From: DATBAK01 sp038240075
GTDB taxonomy: Bacteria; Actinomycetota; Acidimicrobiia; IMCC26256; PALSA-610
Direction: 5' to 3'
NCBI GenBank assembly: GCA_038240075.1
Contig: JBBSEC010000111.1
Coordinates: forward strand, 1-15,381
DNA: 15,381 nucleotides
Part shown: positions 1 to 6,699 of the stretch, in pieces
How the letters are laid out: each line of letters starts with the position of its first letter
Numbering within the stretch: the stretch's first letter is position 1
Program-made: the position numbers and the translations under genes
The notes under the pieces: generated by a model
Seen by the model: only the letters and a program-made list of their open reading frames with translations
Told to the model about the DNA's origin: nothing
Database searches by the model: none

Positions 1-125
1 CCGGCGCCGGCGACAGCCACGCGGACTGCGCCGCGGCGTCGGGGTGTTCGACAACACATTGGTGGGGCCGGCCCCCCCGCCCCGCACGTTTGTGTTCGCT
101 CGCCTTCTTCCTGACATGTGTCCGT

Positions 126-599
126 TCAGTGACCGTCGGCCGCCTGGATCAGCTGGACCGCGACGCCGTACGCCTCGGCTGCGCTGAAGCGCATGTCGGT
201 CTGGTGGATCACGTGATCGAAGTGATTCCAGATCTGGATGCTGCCCTGGTCGGAGTGCAGCTGGTTCAGGATGTTGGTGCCGAGATCACGGGCGCCGGCG
301 GGTGTGAGCTCCATCCCCGACTTCCATCCGGCGTGTGACAGGCGCTGGATCACGACCGCGCCGTGATAGCTCGACGGCATGTTGCGGCCCTGTGCGGAGC
401 CGTCCCACACCGTGCGGTACGCCAGCGTGGTGACGCCACTGGTGGAGGCGCTCCATGTGGCCATGACCTTGCCGGGTTCCTTGATCTTGTGTTCCTGTGC
501 GTTGGCGGGCAGGAGCAGCGCGCCGACCGCTGCCACCGGCACGAGAACGAGTGCGGTGACGGCTCCGCGTTTGAAGCGTCGGTACGTTTGGAACCTCAT
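126..599 (-). CDS. Small secreted protein of unknown function
   Basis: A 157-residue protein that I do not recognise. The N-terminus has a positively charged stretch (MRFQTYRRFKRGA), a hydrophobic core (about residues 13-29) and an A-N-A cleavage-like motif near residue 33, so it is probably exported by Sec. The mature part is about 120 residues, rich in W, H and Q, with no cysteines and no catalytic motif I can name. The ATG at 599 is preferred over an in-frame upstream start at 641, because GAAGGGGG lies 6-7 nt before it and the signal peptide then begins at residue 1. It stands alone: nothing follows it on its strand within the window, and a tRNA gene lies upstream. The export call is fairly safe; the role is unknown. 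Confidence 0.75.
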   Translation of the reverse strand: MRFQTYRRFKRGAVTALVLVPVAAVGALLLPANAQEHKIKEPGKVMATWSASTSGVTTLAYRTVWDGSAQGRNMPSSYHGAVVIQRLSHAGWKSGMELTPAGARDLGTNILNQLHSDQGSIQIWNHFDHVIHQTDMRFSAAEAYGVAVQLIQAADGH

Positions 600-712
600 G
601 TGGATCCCCCTTCGGAACCTCGAGACCTGGCGTATTGACACTCTTCGCGTCGGACCGAGGCAGGGGCCACCTTGAGGTGGAATCAGGACGTCTACTCGTG
701 AAAGCGCCTGAT

Positions 713-734
713 ACTGAGAATTAGTGTCTCAAGT
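713..734. promoter_or_regulatory. AT-rich inverted repeat upstream of the secreted-protein gene
   Basis: TGAGA (715-719) and TCTCA (727-731) form an imperfect palindrome around an ATTAGTG core, in an AT-rich island within GC-rich DNA. It lies about 115 nt upstream of the gene starting at 599, so it could be part of its promoter or an operator. No convincing -35/-10 pair with standard spacing was found. Low confidence. Confidence 0.2.
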
Positions 735-848
735 TGTGAGAGATCGGACGACGGTTGAGGCCGTTTGGCCCAGCGGTGCCCCGGTATCCCCCCACAACAT
801 CAAGTCACGGACAGTGGTCGGATTCTGCGGGCGCTTCGGGTGGCGACA

Positions 849-942
849 TGGCGGAGGTGGCAGGAATCGAACCCACCGGACGGGGGTCGCCCGTCCCACT
901 CGTGTTGAAGACGAGGGGGGCCACCAGACCCCGTTCACCTCC
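849..942 (-). tRNA. selC: tRNA-Sec (selenocysteine, anticodon TCA)
   Basis: Read on the minus strand this is a 94-nt tRNA with encoded CCA (849-851) and discriminator G (852). The acceptor GGAGGTG pairs with CACCTCC. The D-arm is six pairs (GGGGTC/GGCCCC) with a four-nt TGGT loop. The anticodon stem CTCGT/ACGAG encloses CTTCAAC, giving anticodon TCA (906-908), which reads UGA. A long variable arm has seven pairs (GGACGGG/CCCGTCC) and the T-loop is TTCGATT. A six-pair D-stem, long extra arm and UCA anticodon together are diagnostic of selenocysteine tRNA. The eighth acceptor pair expected in bacterial tRNA-Sec appears as A:C here. No selA, selB or selD is in the window, so they must lie elsewhere if the system works. 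Confidence 0.95.
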
Positions 943-948
943 GGCGTG

Positions 949-957
949 ATCATGTCA
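949..957 (-). promoter_or_regulatory. Possible extended -10 of the tRNA-Sec promoter
   Basis: On the minus strand TGACATGAT ends 6 nt before the mature tRNA 5' end. CATGAT matches four of six -10 consensus bases and has the TG extension. No good -35 is visible 17 nt upstream, so this is tentative. Confidence 0.25.
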
Positions 958-983
958 GAACCGGCGCCGAAGGCACGGCGGAA

Positions 984-1030
984 CCTTCGTGCGCGAAGGG
1001 TCGCGGCACCTCCGATACAGTGCCGCGACC
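984..1030 (+). promoter_or_regulatory. Two adjacent hairpins ahead of the 24-codon gene
   Basis: Hairpin 1 is ccttcg/cgaagg with a TGCG tetraloop (984-999). Hairpin 2 is an 11-bp perfect stem, ggtcgcggcac/gtgccgcgacc (999-1009 with 1020-1030), with a 10-nt loop. Base 999 belongs to both, so they stack or compete by one pair. They end 9 nt before the GAGGAGG ribosome binding site at 1039-1045, so they could be a structured 5' leader. Alternatively, the GATACAGT in the second loop could be part of a -10 element, making that arm DNA-level dyad symmetry at a promoter. Confidence 0.4.
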
Positions 1031-1050
1031 AGCCCGCCGAGGAGGTCATC

Positions 1051-1125
1051 GTGAAGAAGTTGCTGCTGCTCTTGGTCTTGGTTGCGCTCGGCGCCGCGGT
1101 TGCCCGCAAGGTGCGCGCCGCGTAG
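1051..1125 (+). CDS. 24-residue hydrophobic membrane peptide
   Basis: A GTG-started gene of 24 residues beginning MKKLLLLLVLVALGAAV and ending RKVRAA. It is one short membrane helix with positive charge at both ends. The start is well supported: GAGGAGG (1039-1045) lies 5 nt before the GTG. The stop is followed 25 nt later by a strong intrinsic terminator, so the gene is an isolated transcription unit. Short MKKLLLL-type peptides are common and rarely studied in Actinobacteria; one known group, the DLW-39 family, begins similarly but has a longer tail with a D-L-W motif that is absent here. Membership in that family is not claimed. The function is unknown. Translation is likely from the RBS, but the transcript could also act as an RNA. 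Confidence 0.6.
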   Translation: MKKLLLLLVLVALGAAVARKVRAA

Positions 1126-1150
1126 ACGATTGCTCACATCTCAGACTGTG

Positions 1151-1185
1151 AATGACGCCGGGTCTTCCCGGCGTCATTTCTTTTT
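1151..1185 (+). terminator. Intrinsic terminator of the 24-codon gene
   Basis: A perfect 12-bp stem (aatgacgccggg, 1151-1162, with cccggcgtcatt, 1167-1178), a TCTT loop and a TCTTTTT tail. The U-tract is on the plus strand only, so it terminates the small gene, not the minus-strand gene that ends at 1195. Confidence 0.9.
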
Positions 1186-1194
1186 GTGCCCGGT

Positions 1195-2181
1195 TCAGAT
1201 GCTGCGAATGCCGTCGAGGCAGGGCGCGTAGCGCGGGTCGAAGAGCGCGGGTGCGCCGCCGGTGTGCCAGAACACGACGGTTTCCCGTGCACCGATGCGC
1301 CCGTCGCGAACGCGCGTGATGAGCGCGGCCATTGCCTTGCTCGTGTAGACGGGATCGAGCACGAGGCTCTCGGTGCGCGCCGTCGTCGTCATTGCTTCGA
1401 TCGCGGCGGCGCTCGGCTCGCCGTACCCGGCGCCGACGTGATCGTGGTCGACGATCACCTCCGCGGTCGGTCGATCGCGTCCGCTCGCGGCGGCCGCCTC
1501 GGTTGCGAGACGCGCAACCGCGTCGTCAAGATCGGGTCGCGTCCCGACATCGACACCGATCACGCTCGTTGCCGCGTCGCCGAGGCCCGCGATGATGCCC
1601 GCGTGAGTGCCGCCCGATCCGTCGGCGACGACGATCCAATCGACGCTGCCGATCTGCGCGTGGAGCTCGTCGACGGCGTCGGCGTACGCGATGACACCGG
1701 TCACCGATGCGCCGCCGACGGGGATGGAGTACGGGCGCCGACCTTCGGACGCGAGCCGTGCCGACGCGTCGACGATGGCCTGCTCGATGCGGTAGTAGTC
1801 GCCCTTGACGTCGAACTCGAGTGACGCGCCCATGAGCCGGTCGAGGAGCAGGTTGCCGCTCGACGTGTCGGGCTCCGGTCCCGCGAGCACGAGGTGGCAG
1901 TCGATACCGAGCCGGTTCGCCGCGGCCGCGGTCAGGCGCGCGTGATTGCTCTGGATCCCTCCACCCGTGACGAGAATGTCGGCCCGTTCGTCGCGCGCCG
2001 CGGCGGCGAGCAGCTCGAGCTTGCGGGCCTTGTTCCCACCGAGCGCGAGGCCCGTGAGGTCGTCGCGCTTCACGAGGATGCGCGGACCTCCGAGCGCGGC
2101 GGTGAGGCGCAGGGCTTCATCGAGCGGTGTCGGGAGCACCGCGAGACCGATGCGCGGCGCGGACCGACCGCTCGCGCTCAT
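1195..2181 (-). CDS. PLP-dependent D-cysteine desulfhydrase family enzyme
   Basis: A 328-residue fold-type II PLP enzyme of the D-cysteine desulfhydrase / ACC deaminase family. The family uses a Schiff-base lysine, here K51 in GGNKARKLE. GGGIQSNH (73-80) supplies the conserved serine and asparagine near the ring, and GSGGTHAG (188-195) is the phosphate-binding loop. True ACC deaminases carry Glu and Leu at two discriminating sites (E295 and L322 in the Pseudomonas enzyme). Here both are Thr: T280 in DPVYTSKAM and T307 in FWHTGGAPALF, as in D-cysteine desulfhydrases. The expected reaction is D-cysteine to pyruvate, ammonia and sulfide in the cytosol. The ATG overlaps the stop of the phosphatase gene upstream (ATGA, 2181-2178), so the two are probably co-translated. 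The substrate is inferred from two residues; related D-amino acids such as beta-chloro-D-alanine or D-serine are possible. Confidence 0.85.
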   Translation of the reverse strand: MSASGRSAPRIGLAVLPTPLDEALRLTAALGGPRILVKRDDLTGLALGGNKARKLELLAAAARDERADILVTGGGIQSNHARLTAAAANRLGIDCHLVLAGPEPDTSSGNLLLDRLMGASLEFDVKGDYYRIEQAIVDASARLASEGRRPYSIPVGGASVTGVIAYADAVDELHAQIGSVDWIVVADGSGGTHAGIIAGLGDAATSVIGVDVGTRPDLDDAVARLATEAAAASGRDRPTAEVIVDHDHVGAGYGEPSAAAIEAMTTTARTESLVLDPVYTSKAMAALITRVRDGRIGARETVVFWHTGGAPALFDPRYAPCLDGIRSI

Positions 2182-2972
2182 CGAGCGGTCGAGAGCCGGC
2201 GGCGCCACATCACGTAGAGCACGACACCGGTTCCGAACGCAGCCACCGCGCTGCTGGCGGCGATCGTCGGTGCGGTGGTGGGCACCGGCATGCGATCGCG
2301 CAGGCGCACCGGGCGCACGAACTTGCGGACTTCCCACTCGCGCTCGATCGCGACGCGTGCGAGGTCGCGGTCCGGGTTCACCACGACGGGATGCCCGACC
2401 GCTTCGAGCATCGGGAGATCGGTGATCGAATCGGAGTACGCGTACGAAGCCGCGAGGTCGATGTCTTCGCGCTCGGCCTTCTCGCGGATCGCGGTGGCCT
2501 TGGCCTCGCCGTACGCGTAGAAATCGAGCTCGCCGGTGTAGCGGCCCTCGTCGTCGATCTGCGCGCGCGTCGCGATCGCATCGTCGACACCGAGGTACTC
2601 CGCGAGTGGCGCGACCACTTCGAACGGCGACGACGAGATGATGACCGTTCGTCGCCCCGCCGCGTTGTGCTCGCGTATGAGGTCGAGCGCCTCTGCGTAG
2701 ATGATGGGTTGGATCGTCGCCTCGAGGGTCTCGCGCACGATCTCCGCGACGTGGCGCTGATCCCAGCCCTTCGTGAGGCGCAGCATCGACTCGCGCACCT
2801 TCTCCATCTTCGCCTCGTCGGCGCCGACGAGCATGTAGACGACCTGCGCGTACATCGAGCGCGCGATCGCGCGTCGACTGATGAGTCCCTCGCGATAGAG
2901 CGGCCCTCCGAACGCGAGGACCGAGCTCTTTGCGATGATGGTCTTGTCGAGGTCGAAGAACGCCGCCTCCAT
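2178..2972 (-). CDS. HAD-IB (SerB-like) phosphatase with C-terminal membrane anchor
   Basis: A 264-residue haloacid dehalogenase hydrolase of subfamily IB, the phosphoserine-phosphatase-like group. Motif I is D7-L-D9-K-T11 (nucleophile and acid/base), motif II is S113/S114 in IISSSP, motif III is K158 in GEAKAT, and motif IV is D181...D185 in YSDSITDLP. All catalytic residues are present. A helical cap lies between residues 12 and 100. After the catalytic core a hydrophobic stretch (about 235-257) followed by WRRR suggests the enzyme is tethered to the membrane facing the cytosol. The substrate is not predictable; phosphoserine and phospholipid headgroup monoesters are both seen in relatives. 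The ATG at 2972 puts DLDKT at residue 7 as is usual; an in-frame extension to 3050 lacks support. It faces the Tad operon divergently, like Rv3661 in mycobacteria. Confidence 0.88.
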   Translation of the reverse strand: MEAAFFDLDKTIIAKSSVLAFGGPLYREGLISRRAIARSMYAQVVYMLVGADEAKMEKVRESMLRLTKGWDQRHVAEIVRETLEATIQPIIYAEALDLIREHNAAGRRTVIISSSPFEVVAPLAEYLGVDDAIATRAQIDDEGRYTGELDFYAYGEAKATAIREKAEREDIDLAASYAYSDSITDLPMLEAVGHPVVVNPDRDLARVAIEREWEVRKFVRPVRLRDRMPVPTTAPTIAASSAVAAFGTGVVLYVMWRRRLSTAR

Positions 2973-3029
2973 TGCGCCCAGCGTACGGCGTGCGAGCTGC
3001 AGCAGTAGGGGTGGTGAGCGCGGTCGCTC

Positions 3030-3058
3030 TTGACGGGCGGAACCATTCACCGTAGGTT
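3030..3058 (+). promoter_or_regulatory. Probable promoter of the Tad pilus operon
   Basis: TTGACG (3030-3035) and TAGGTT (3053-3058) are separated by exactly 17 bp. The -35 matches five of six consensus bases, the -10 three including the key T-A...T. Transcription would start near 3065, leaving a leader of about 80 nt before the GTG at 3144. It lies in the divergent gap between the phosphatase and CpaE-like genes. Sequence-only call. Confidence 0.45.
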
Positions 3059-3143
3059 CGCGGTTCTTCCCCCCGCACTTTCCCGAGGTCTGGTTCCGCG
3101 CGTCCGCTGCGTCATCGCCGGGCGCCTCCTCGGGGAGGTTGGA

Positions 3144-3851
3144 GTGCTTGTTTCCTTCTGGTCACCGAAGGGTGGTTCGGGCACCTCGGTCGTCGCGGCC
3201 GCAGGTGCCGTCGTGCTCGCGGGTGCCGGCGGCGTCCGCCTGGTCGACCTCGACGGTGACCAGGCCGCGGTGCTCGGGTTGGCGCCGATCAGCGTTCCGG
3301 GGCCCGCGCCGCGCGGGGTCCGTGACTGGTTGGCGGCCGGCCCGGAAGCGCCCGCGGACGCGTTGAGACGCCTCGCGATCGAGGTCGCGCCCGGTCTGGT
3401 GCTGGTGCCCCGCGGCACGCCCGATCGGACCGCGAGTGGTGCCGCCGGCGCGGCGCTCGGCGTCGTGCTGCGCGATTCGGGCGTGACCGTCGTCGCCGAC
3501 TGCGGGCGCGCCGACGACCCGGCGTCGCGCGCGCTGGTCGAGGTCTCCGACTTCTCGGTGGTCGTGATCCGCCCGTGCTACCTCGCGCTCCGCCGCGCCG
3601 CCACCGACGACCTGGCGCGGACGGCGTCGGGAGTGGTGATCGTCGAGGAGCAAGGTCGCGCGCTCGGTGCGCGGGAGGTCGCCGACGTGTTGGGCGTGCC
3701 CGTGCTCGCGTCGGTGCCGGTCCGGGCGTCGATCGCGCGCGTCGTCGATGCGGGAGTGCTGGTTGCCCGCCTGCCCGACTCCCTCGCGCGTCCGGCGCGC
3801 ACGCTGTTCGAACGGCTCGGGGTCGCCCTCTCGCGCGGGAACGCGGCATGA
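3144..3851 (+). CDS. CpaE-like (Ssd-type) P-loop ATPase of the Tad locus
   Basis: A 235-residue MinD/ParA-type ATPase of the actinobacterial 'helicase/secretion neighborhood CpaE-like' family, the counterpart of Rv3660c (Ssd). The deviant Walker A K9-G-G-S-G-T-S is at the very N-terminus, D35/D37 lie in the switch strand VDLDGD, and D119 in VVADCG is the Walker B aspartate. In pilus systems CpaE proteins place or control the assembly machine; the mycobacterial homologue is reported to affect septum formation. The GTG at 3144 is chosen because GGGGAGG (3132-3138) lies 5 nt upstream and the P-loop then begins at residue 9; the upstream extension to 3030 reads through the proposed promoter. There is no receiver domain, unlike Caulobacter CpaE. 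The stop overlaps the start of the CpaF gene (ATGA). It is the first gene of the operon. Confidence 0.88.
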   Translation: MLVSFWSPKGGSGTSVVAAAGAVVLAGAGGVRLVDLDGDQAAVLGLAPISVPGPAPRGVRDWLAAGPEAPADALRRLAIEVAPGLVLVPRGTPDRTASGAAGAALGVVLRDSGVTVVADCGRADDPASRALVEVSDFSVVVIRPCYLALRRAATDDLARTASGVVIVEEQGRALGAREVADVLGVPVLASVPVRASIARVVDAGVLVARLPDSLARPARTLFERLGVALSRGNAA

Positions 3852-5053
3852 CGACGGCGTCACTGGTGCCGGCCGACGTCGCGGTCCGTCGCGCGGTCGT
3901 GCGCCGGTTGCATTCAGACCCGCCGTCGGCGTCCACGGTTGGTCGTGCCGCGCTGCGCGAGCACCTCGCGAACCTGCTGCGCGACGAGGCTCCCCTTGCC
4001 GATGCCGACCGCGCCGACCGGCTGCTCGACGAGCTCGTGCGCGAGGTCGACGGTCTCGGTCCGCTCGACCCGCTGCTCGCGGATCCGTCGGTGACCGAGA
4101 TCATGGTGAACGGGCCGGGTCGTGCCTACGTCGAACGGGCCGGGCGTCTCGTCGCGGTCGATCTCGGTCTCGATGGCGCCACGATCGCGCGACTCGCCGA
4201 ACGCATCGTCGCGCCGCTCGGGTTGCGGCTCGACCGGTCGTCGCCGATCGTCGACGCGCGTCTCGCCGATGGCTCACGCGTGCACGCGGTGCTGCCGCCG
4301 TTGGCTCCCGACGGACCGTGCCTCACGATCCGCCGCTTCGCCACCATCCCGGTCGAGCTCGGAGCGTTCGGTCTCGGCGACCTCGGTGAGGCGTTCCTAC
4401 GCGATGCGGTGCACGCGGGATGGAACGTGCTCGTCGCGGGAGCCACGAGCGCGGGCAAGACCACGCTGCTCAACTCGCTCTCGGCCGCGATCGACGGCGA
4501 CGAGCGCATCGTCACCATCGAGGAGACCGCCGAGCTGCGGCTCGCGCAGCCGCACGTCGTCCGGCTCGAGGCCCGCCCGGCCAACGCCGAGGGTGTCGGT
4601 GCGATCGGAGTGCGCGACCTCGTTCGCTGCGCGCTCCGCATGCGGCCCGATCGCATCGTGGTCGGAGAGGTCCGTGGCGGCGAAGCGCTCGACATGCTCC
4701 AGGCGCTCAACACCGGCCACGACGGTTCGCTGTCGACGGTGCACGCCAACGGTCCGGCCGACGCGTTGACCCGGTTGGAGACGCTCGTGCTGCTCGCCGG
4801 CGTCGCGTTGCCCCTCGCCGCGGTGCGGCATCAGCTCGCCGCCGCGCTCGACGCAGTGGTCTTCGTTGCCCGCGGCTCCGATGGTGCGCGCGCCGTCGAC
4901 GCGATCGCCGAGCTGGGTTCCGATGCGCGTCGTTCGGTGGCGCGCGTGCGCACGTTGTTCGAGCGGCGCGACGGCGCGCTGGTCGCCGTCGCCGGTCCGA
5001 GCCGGCCGGCCCGCCGCGCGGGATCCGACCTGGGATCGAGGTGGGCCCGATGA
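3848..5053 (+). CDS. tadA: CpaF/TadA-type secretion ATPase
   Basis: A 401-residue hexameric ATPase of the type II/IV secretion superfamily that powers Flp pilus assembly at the inner face of the membrane. The N-terminal domain includes the conserved DPSVTEIMVNGPG segment (near residues 78-90). Walker A is GATSAGKT (198-205), the Asp-box region is IVTIEETAEL, Walker B is VVGEVRGGE (272-279), and the His-box is TGHDGSLSTVHAN. All are intact. The length is slightly short of typical CpaF (about 450) because the N-terminal leader is brief. The ATG at 3848 overlaps the CpaE-like stop by 4 nt, and the gene ends in an ATGA overlap with TadB, so the subunits are probably made in fixed ratio. Orthologue of Rv3659c by position and motifs. 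Confidence 0.95.
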   Translation: MTTASLVPADVAVRRAVVRRLHSDPPSASTVGRAALREHLANLLRDEAPLADADRADRLLDELVREVDGLGPLDPLLADPSVTEIMVNGPGRAYVERAGRLVAVDLGLDGATIARLAERIVAPLGLRLDRSSPIVDARLADGSRVHAVLPPLAPDGPCLTIRRFATIPVELGAFGLGDLGEAFLRDAVHAGWNVLVAGATSAGKTTLLNSLSAAIDGDERIVTIEETAELRLAQPHVVRLEARPANAEGVGAIGVRDLVRCALRMRPDRIVVGEVRGGEALDMLQALNTGHDGSLSTVHANGPADALTRLETLVLLAGVALPLAAVRHQLAAALDAVVFVARGSDGARAVDAIAELGSDARRSVARVRTLFERRDGALVAVAGPSRPARRAGSDLGSRWAR

Positions 5054-5943
5054 CGACGGGGTCGGGCGCGGCGCTGTCGGGAACCGACCTCGTCGTGGCC
5101 GCCGCCGGGACGGTGCTCAGCGGTGCACTCGCCCGGTTGGCGCGCCGGGCCGACGCAACCGATCGCGCCCGTGCACTCGGAAGCCGTCGCAGCCGGTTGC
5201 CGCGGATCGCGCGCGAGCAACTCGAAGCGGCGCTCGTCGCGGCCGACATGCCGGCCGACGCCGGCGCCGCGGTGCAGGTGTGGTTGCTCGCGGCGCTCGC
5301 TGCCGGCTGTGTGGCGGGCGGGCTCGATCTCGTGTTCGCGCCGGTCGCGATCTTCGCCGTCTTCGTCGGCGGACCGATTGGTCTCGTCGCGGCGCGCGGG
5401 CGCGGGGTGCGCCGCAGTGCCGCCGACCTTCCGGTCGCACTCGAGTTGGTCGCCGCCGAGTTGCGCACCGGCGGAACGGTCAAGGGCGCGCTCGAGACCT
5501 TGGGTTCTGGCGACGGTCTGCTCGCCGCCGAGCTCGCGCGCGTCAACCGCCGCGGCGCGCTCGGCGCGCCGCTCGACGAGGCTCTCGCTGCCTGGGCGAC
5601 GGAACGCCCGGAACCTGGAGTGACGAGTGCCGCGGGCGCGCTGGCGGTTGCCGCGGCCACGGGCGGGAGGGCGGCCGAGGCGCTCGACGGTCTCGCGACA
5701 TCGCTGCGCGACCGTTCCGAGATCGCAGCCGAGGCCCGGGCGCTCTCCGCCCAGGCCCGGCTCTCGGCGATCGTCGTCGGCGCGCTACCGGTCGCGTACC
5801 TCGGTGCCTGTGCCGTGCTCGATCCGCGTCAGGTGCGCGTGCTCACGAGCAGCACGTTCGGGCTGCTCTGCCTGTTCGCCGGGCTCACGCTCGAAGCGCT
5901 CGCGGGCTTGTGGATCCGCAGCCTGCTGCGGCGGGAGATCTGA
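5050..5943 (+). CDS. tadB: TadB-like pilus platform protein
   Basis: A 297-residue type II secretion F-domain (GspF/TadB) integral membrane protein, part of the platform on which the TadA ATPase acts. There is an N-terminal hydrophobic segment (about 10-27), a double membrane segment around 80-115 (WLLAALAAGCVAGGL and VAIFAVFVGG), a cytosolic helical bundle containing ADLPVALELVAAELRTGG and AAATGGRAAEALDGLA, and two C-terminal membrane helices. The 'E/D-L..A..L.AG' helix pattern and the paired repeat before the last helices are typical. The ATG at 5050 overlaps the ATPase stop. The gene is separated from TadC by a single base. Position equals Rv3658c. Confidence 0.9.
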   Translation: MTTGSGAALSGTDLVVAAAGTVLSGALARLARRADATDRARALGSRRSRLPRIAREQLEAALVAADMPADAGAAVQVWLLAALAAGCVAGGLDLVFAPVAIFAVFVGGPIGLVAARGRGVRRSAADLPVALELVAAELRTGGTVKGALETLGSGDGLLAAELARVNRRGALGAPLDEALAAWATERPEPGVTSAAGALAVAAATGGRAAEALDGLATSLRDRSEIAAEARALSAQARLSAIVVGALPVAYLGACAVLDPRQVRVLTSSTFGLLCLFAGLTLEALAGLWIRSLLRREI

Positions 5944-5944
5944 G

Positions 5945-6640
5945 GTGCAGGCCACCGACGCGTGGTCGACGGGTTGTGCCGTCGGCTGGGCCGCGCTCGT
6001 CTTCGCCGGCGCGCAACGGCTCGTGCGGCGGGTCGGCGCATCCGACCGCGCCCGTGGATTGCGAGCCGATGCGGCGGCTGCAGTGCTCGCGCCGTCGGAC
6101 GACCCGCAGAGCCGGTTGGTCCTGCGAGTGTTGGCCGCGCTCGGCCCTCTCGGACGCGTGGTTCGGGGCTGGATCCGGATCCGGTCGCGGCGACGACGCG
6201 CCGATCAGCTCGCGCGCGAGTTGCCGGCAGCCGTCGATCTCCTCGCGGTCGCCGTGAGCGCGGGTGCGACTCCCTTCGGCGCCGTCGAGATCGCAGCGCG
6301 CTGGGCACCGCCGACGGTGGGCGCGTCGTTCTCGACGGCGCTCGCGACCTGTCGGCTCGGCGCGTCGTTCGAGACCGCGCTGGCCAACACCGCGCGCCGC
6401 GATCCGCGCCTGGCCCCGCTCACATCGGTGCTCATCACCGGCGCCCGGCTCGGGGCGGCCGTGAACGACTCCCTCGCGCGCCTGGCGGCCGAGGCCCGCC
6501 GCGATCTCCGTCGCCGGGCGGAGGCCCGGGCCCGGACGGTTCCGGTGCGACTGCTCTTCCCCCTCGTCTTCCTCGTGCTTCCCGCGTTCGGGTTGCTCAC
6601 GGTCGTCCCTGCGGTGGCCGCCGGCTTCCGCGGGCTCTGA
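5945..6640 (+). CDS. tadC: TadC-like pilus platform protein
   Basis: A 231-residue second F-domain platform protein, expected to pair with TadB in the membrane. It has an N-terminal hydrophobic segment, then a basic linker (IRIRSRRRRADQLA), the F-domain helices ELPAAVDLLAVAVSAGATP and SVLITGARLGAAVNDSLARLA, and a C-terminal double membrane helix (LLFPLVFLVLPAFGLLTVVPAVAAG). The GTG at 5945 is preferred: GGGAG (5933-5937) is 7 nt upstream and the start is 1 nt after the TadB stop. It is shorter than proteobacterial TadC (about 300), as is usual in Actinobacteria. After it comes a 59-nt gap, the only sizeable gap in the operon, before the pilin. Position equals Rv3657c. Confidence 0.85.
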   Translation: MQATDAWSTGCAVGWAALVFAGAQRLVRRVGASDRARGLRADAAAAVLAPSDDPQSRLVLRVLAALGPLGRVVRGWIRIRSRRRRADQLARELPAAVDLLAVAVSAGATPFGAVEIAARWAPPTVGASFSTALATCRLGASFETALANTARRDPRLAPLTSVLITGARLGAAVNDSLARLAAEARRDLRRRAEARARTVPVRLLFPLVFLVLPAFGLLTVVPAVAAGFRGL

Positions 6641-6663
6641 GCACCGCGCGCGTCCGCATCGAC

Positions 6664-6683
6664 CGGCGCCTTACGAGGCGCCG
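6664..6683 (+). promoter_or_regulatory. Hairpin just upstream of the pilin ribosome binding site
   Basis: cggcgcc (6664-6670) and ggcgccg (6677-6683) form a perfect 7-bp stem with loop TTACGA. It ends 4 nt before the GGAGG at 6688-6692. With no U-tract it is not a terminator. It may be a processing or 5'-stabilising element that lets pilin mRNA outlast the rest of the operon; that role is inference. Confidence 0.45.
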
Positions 6684-6699
6684 TACCGGAGGTTCATCT

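Noticed and set aside
64..75. Palindrome ggggccggcccc past the end of the secreted-protein gene as a terminator
   Set aside because: There is no U-tract on either strand and no real loop; it is likely just GC-rich sequence.
724..1125. 133-codon plus-strand frame ending with the 24-codon peptide
   Set aside because: It would read through the antisense of selC and both leader hairpins; the strong RBS sits directly before the GTG at 1051.
1195..2181. ACC deaminase
   Set aside because: The two residues that distinguish ACC deaminase (Glu and Leu) are both Thr here.
2980..2985. TACGCT as a -10 giving a leaderless phosphatase mRNA
   Set aside because: The spacing to the ATG would suit a leaderless start, but no -35 is visible and the hexamer match is weak.
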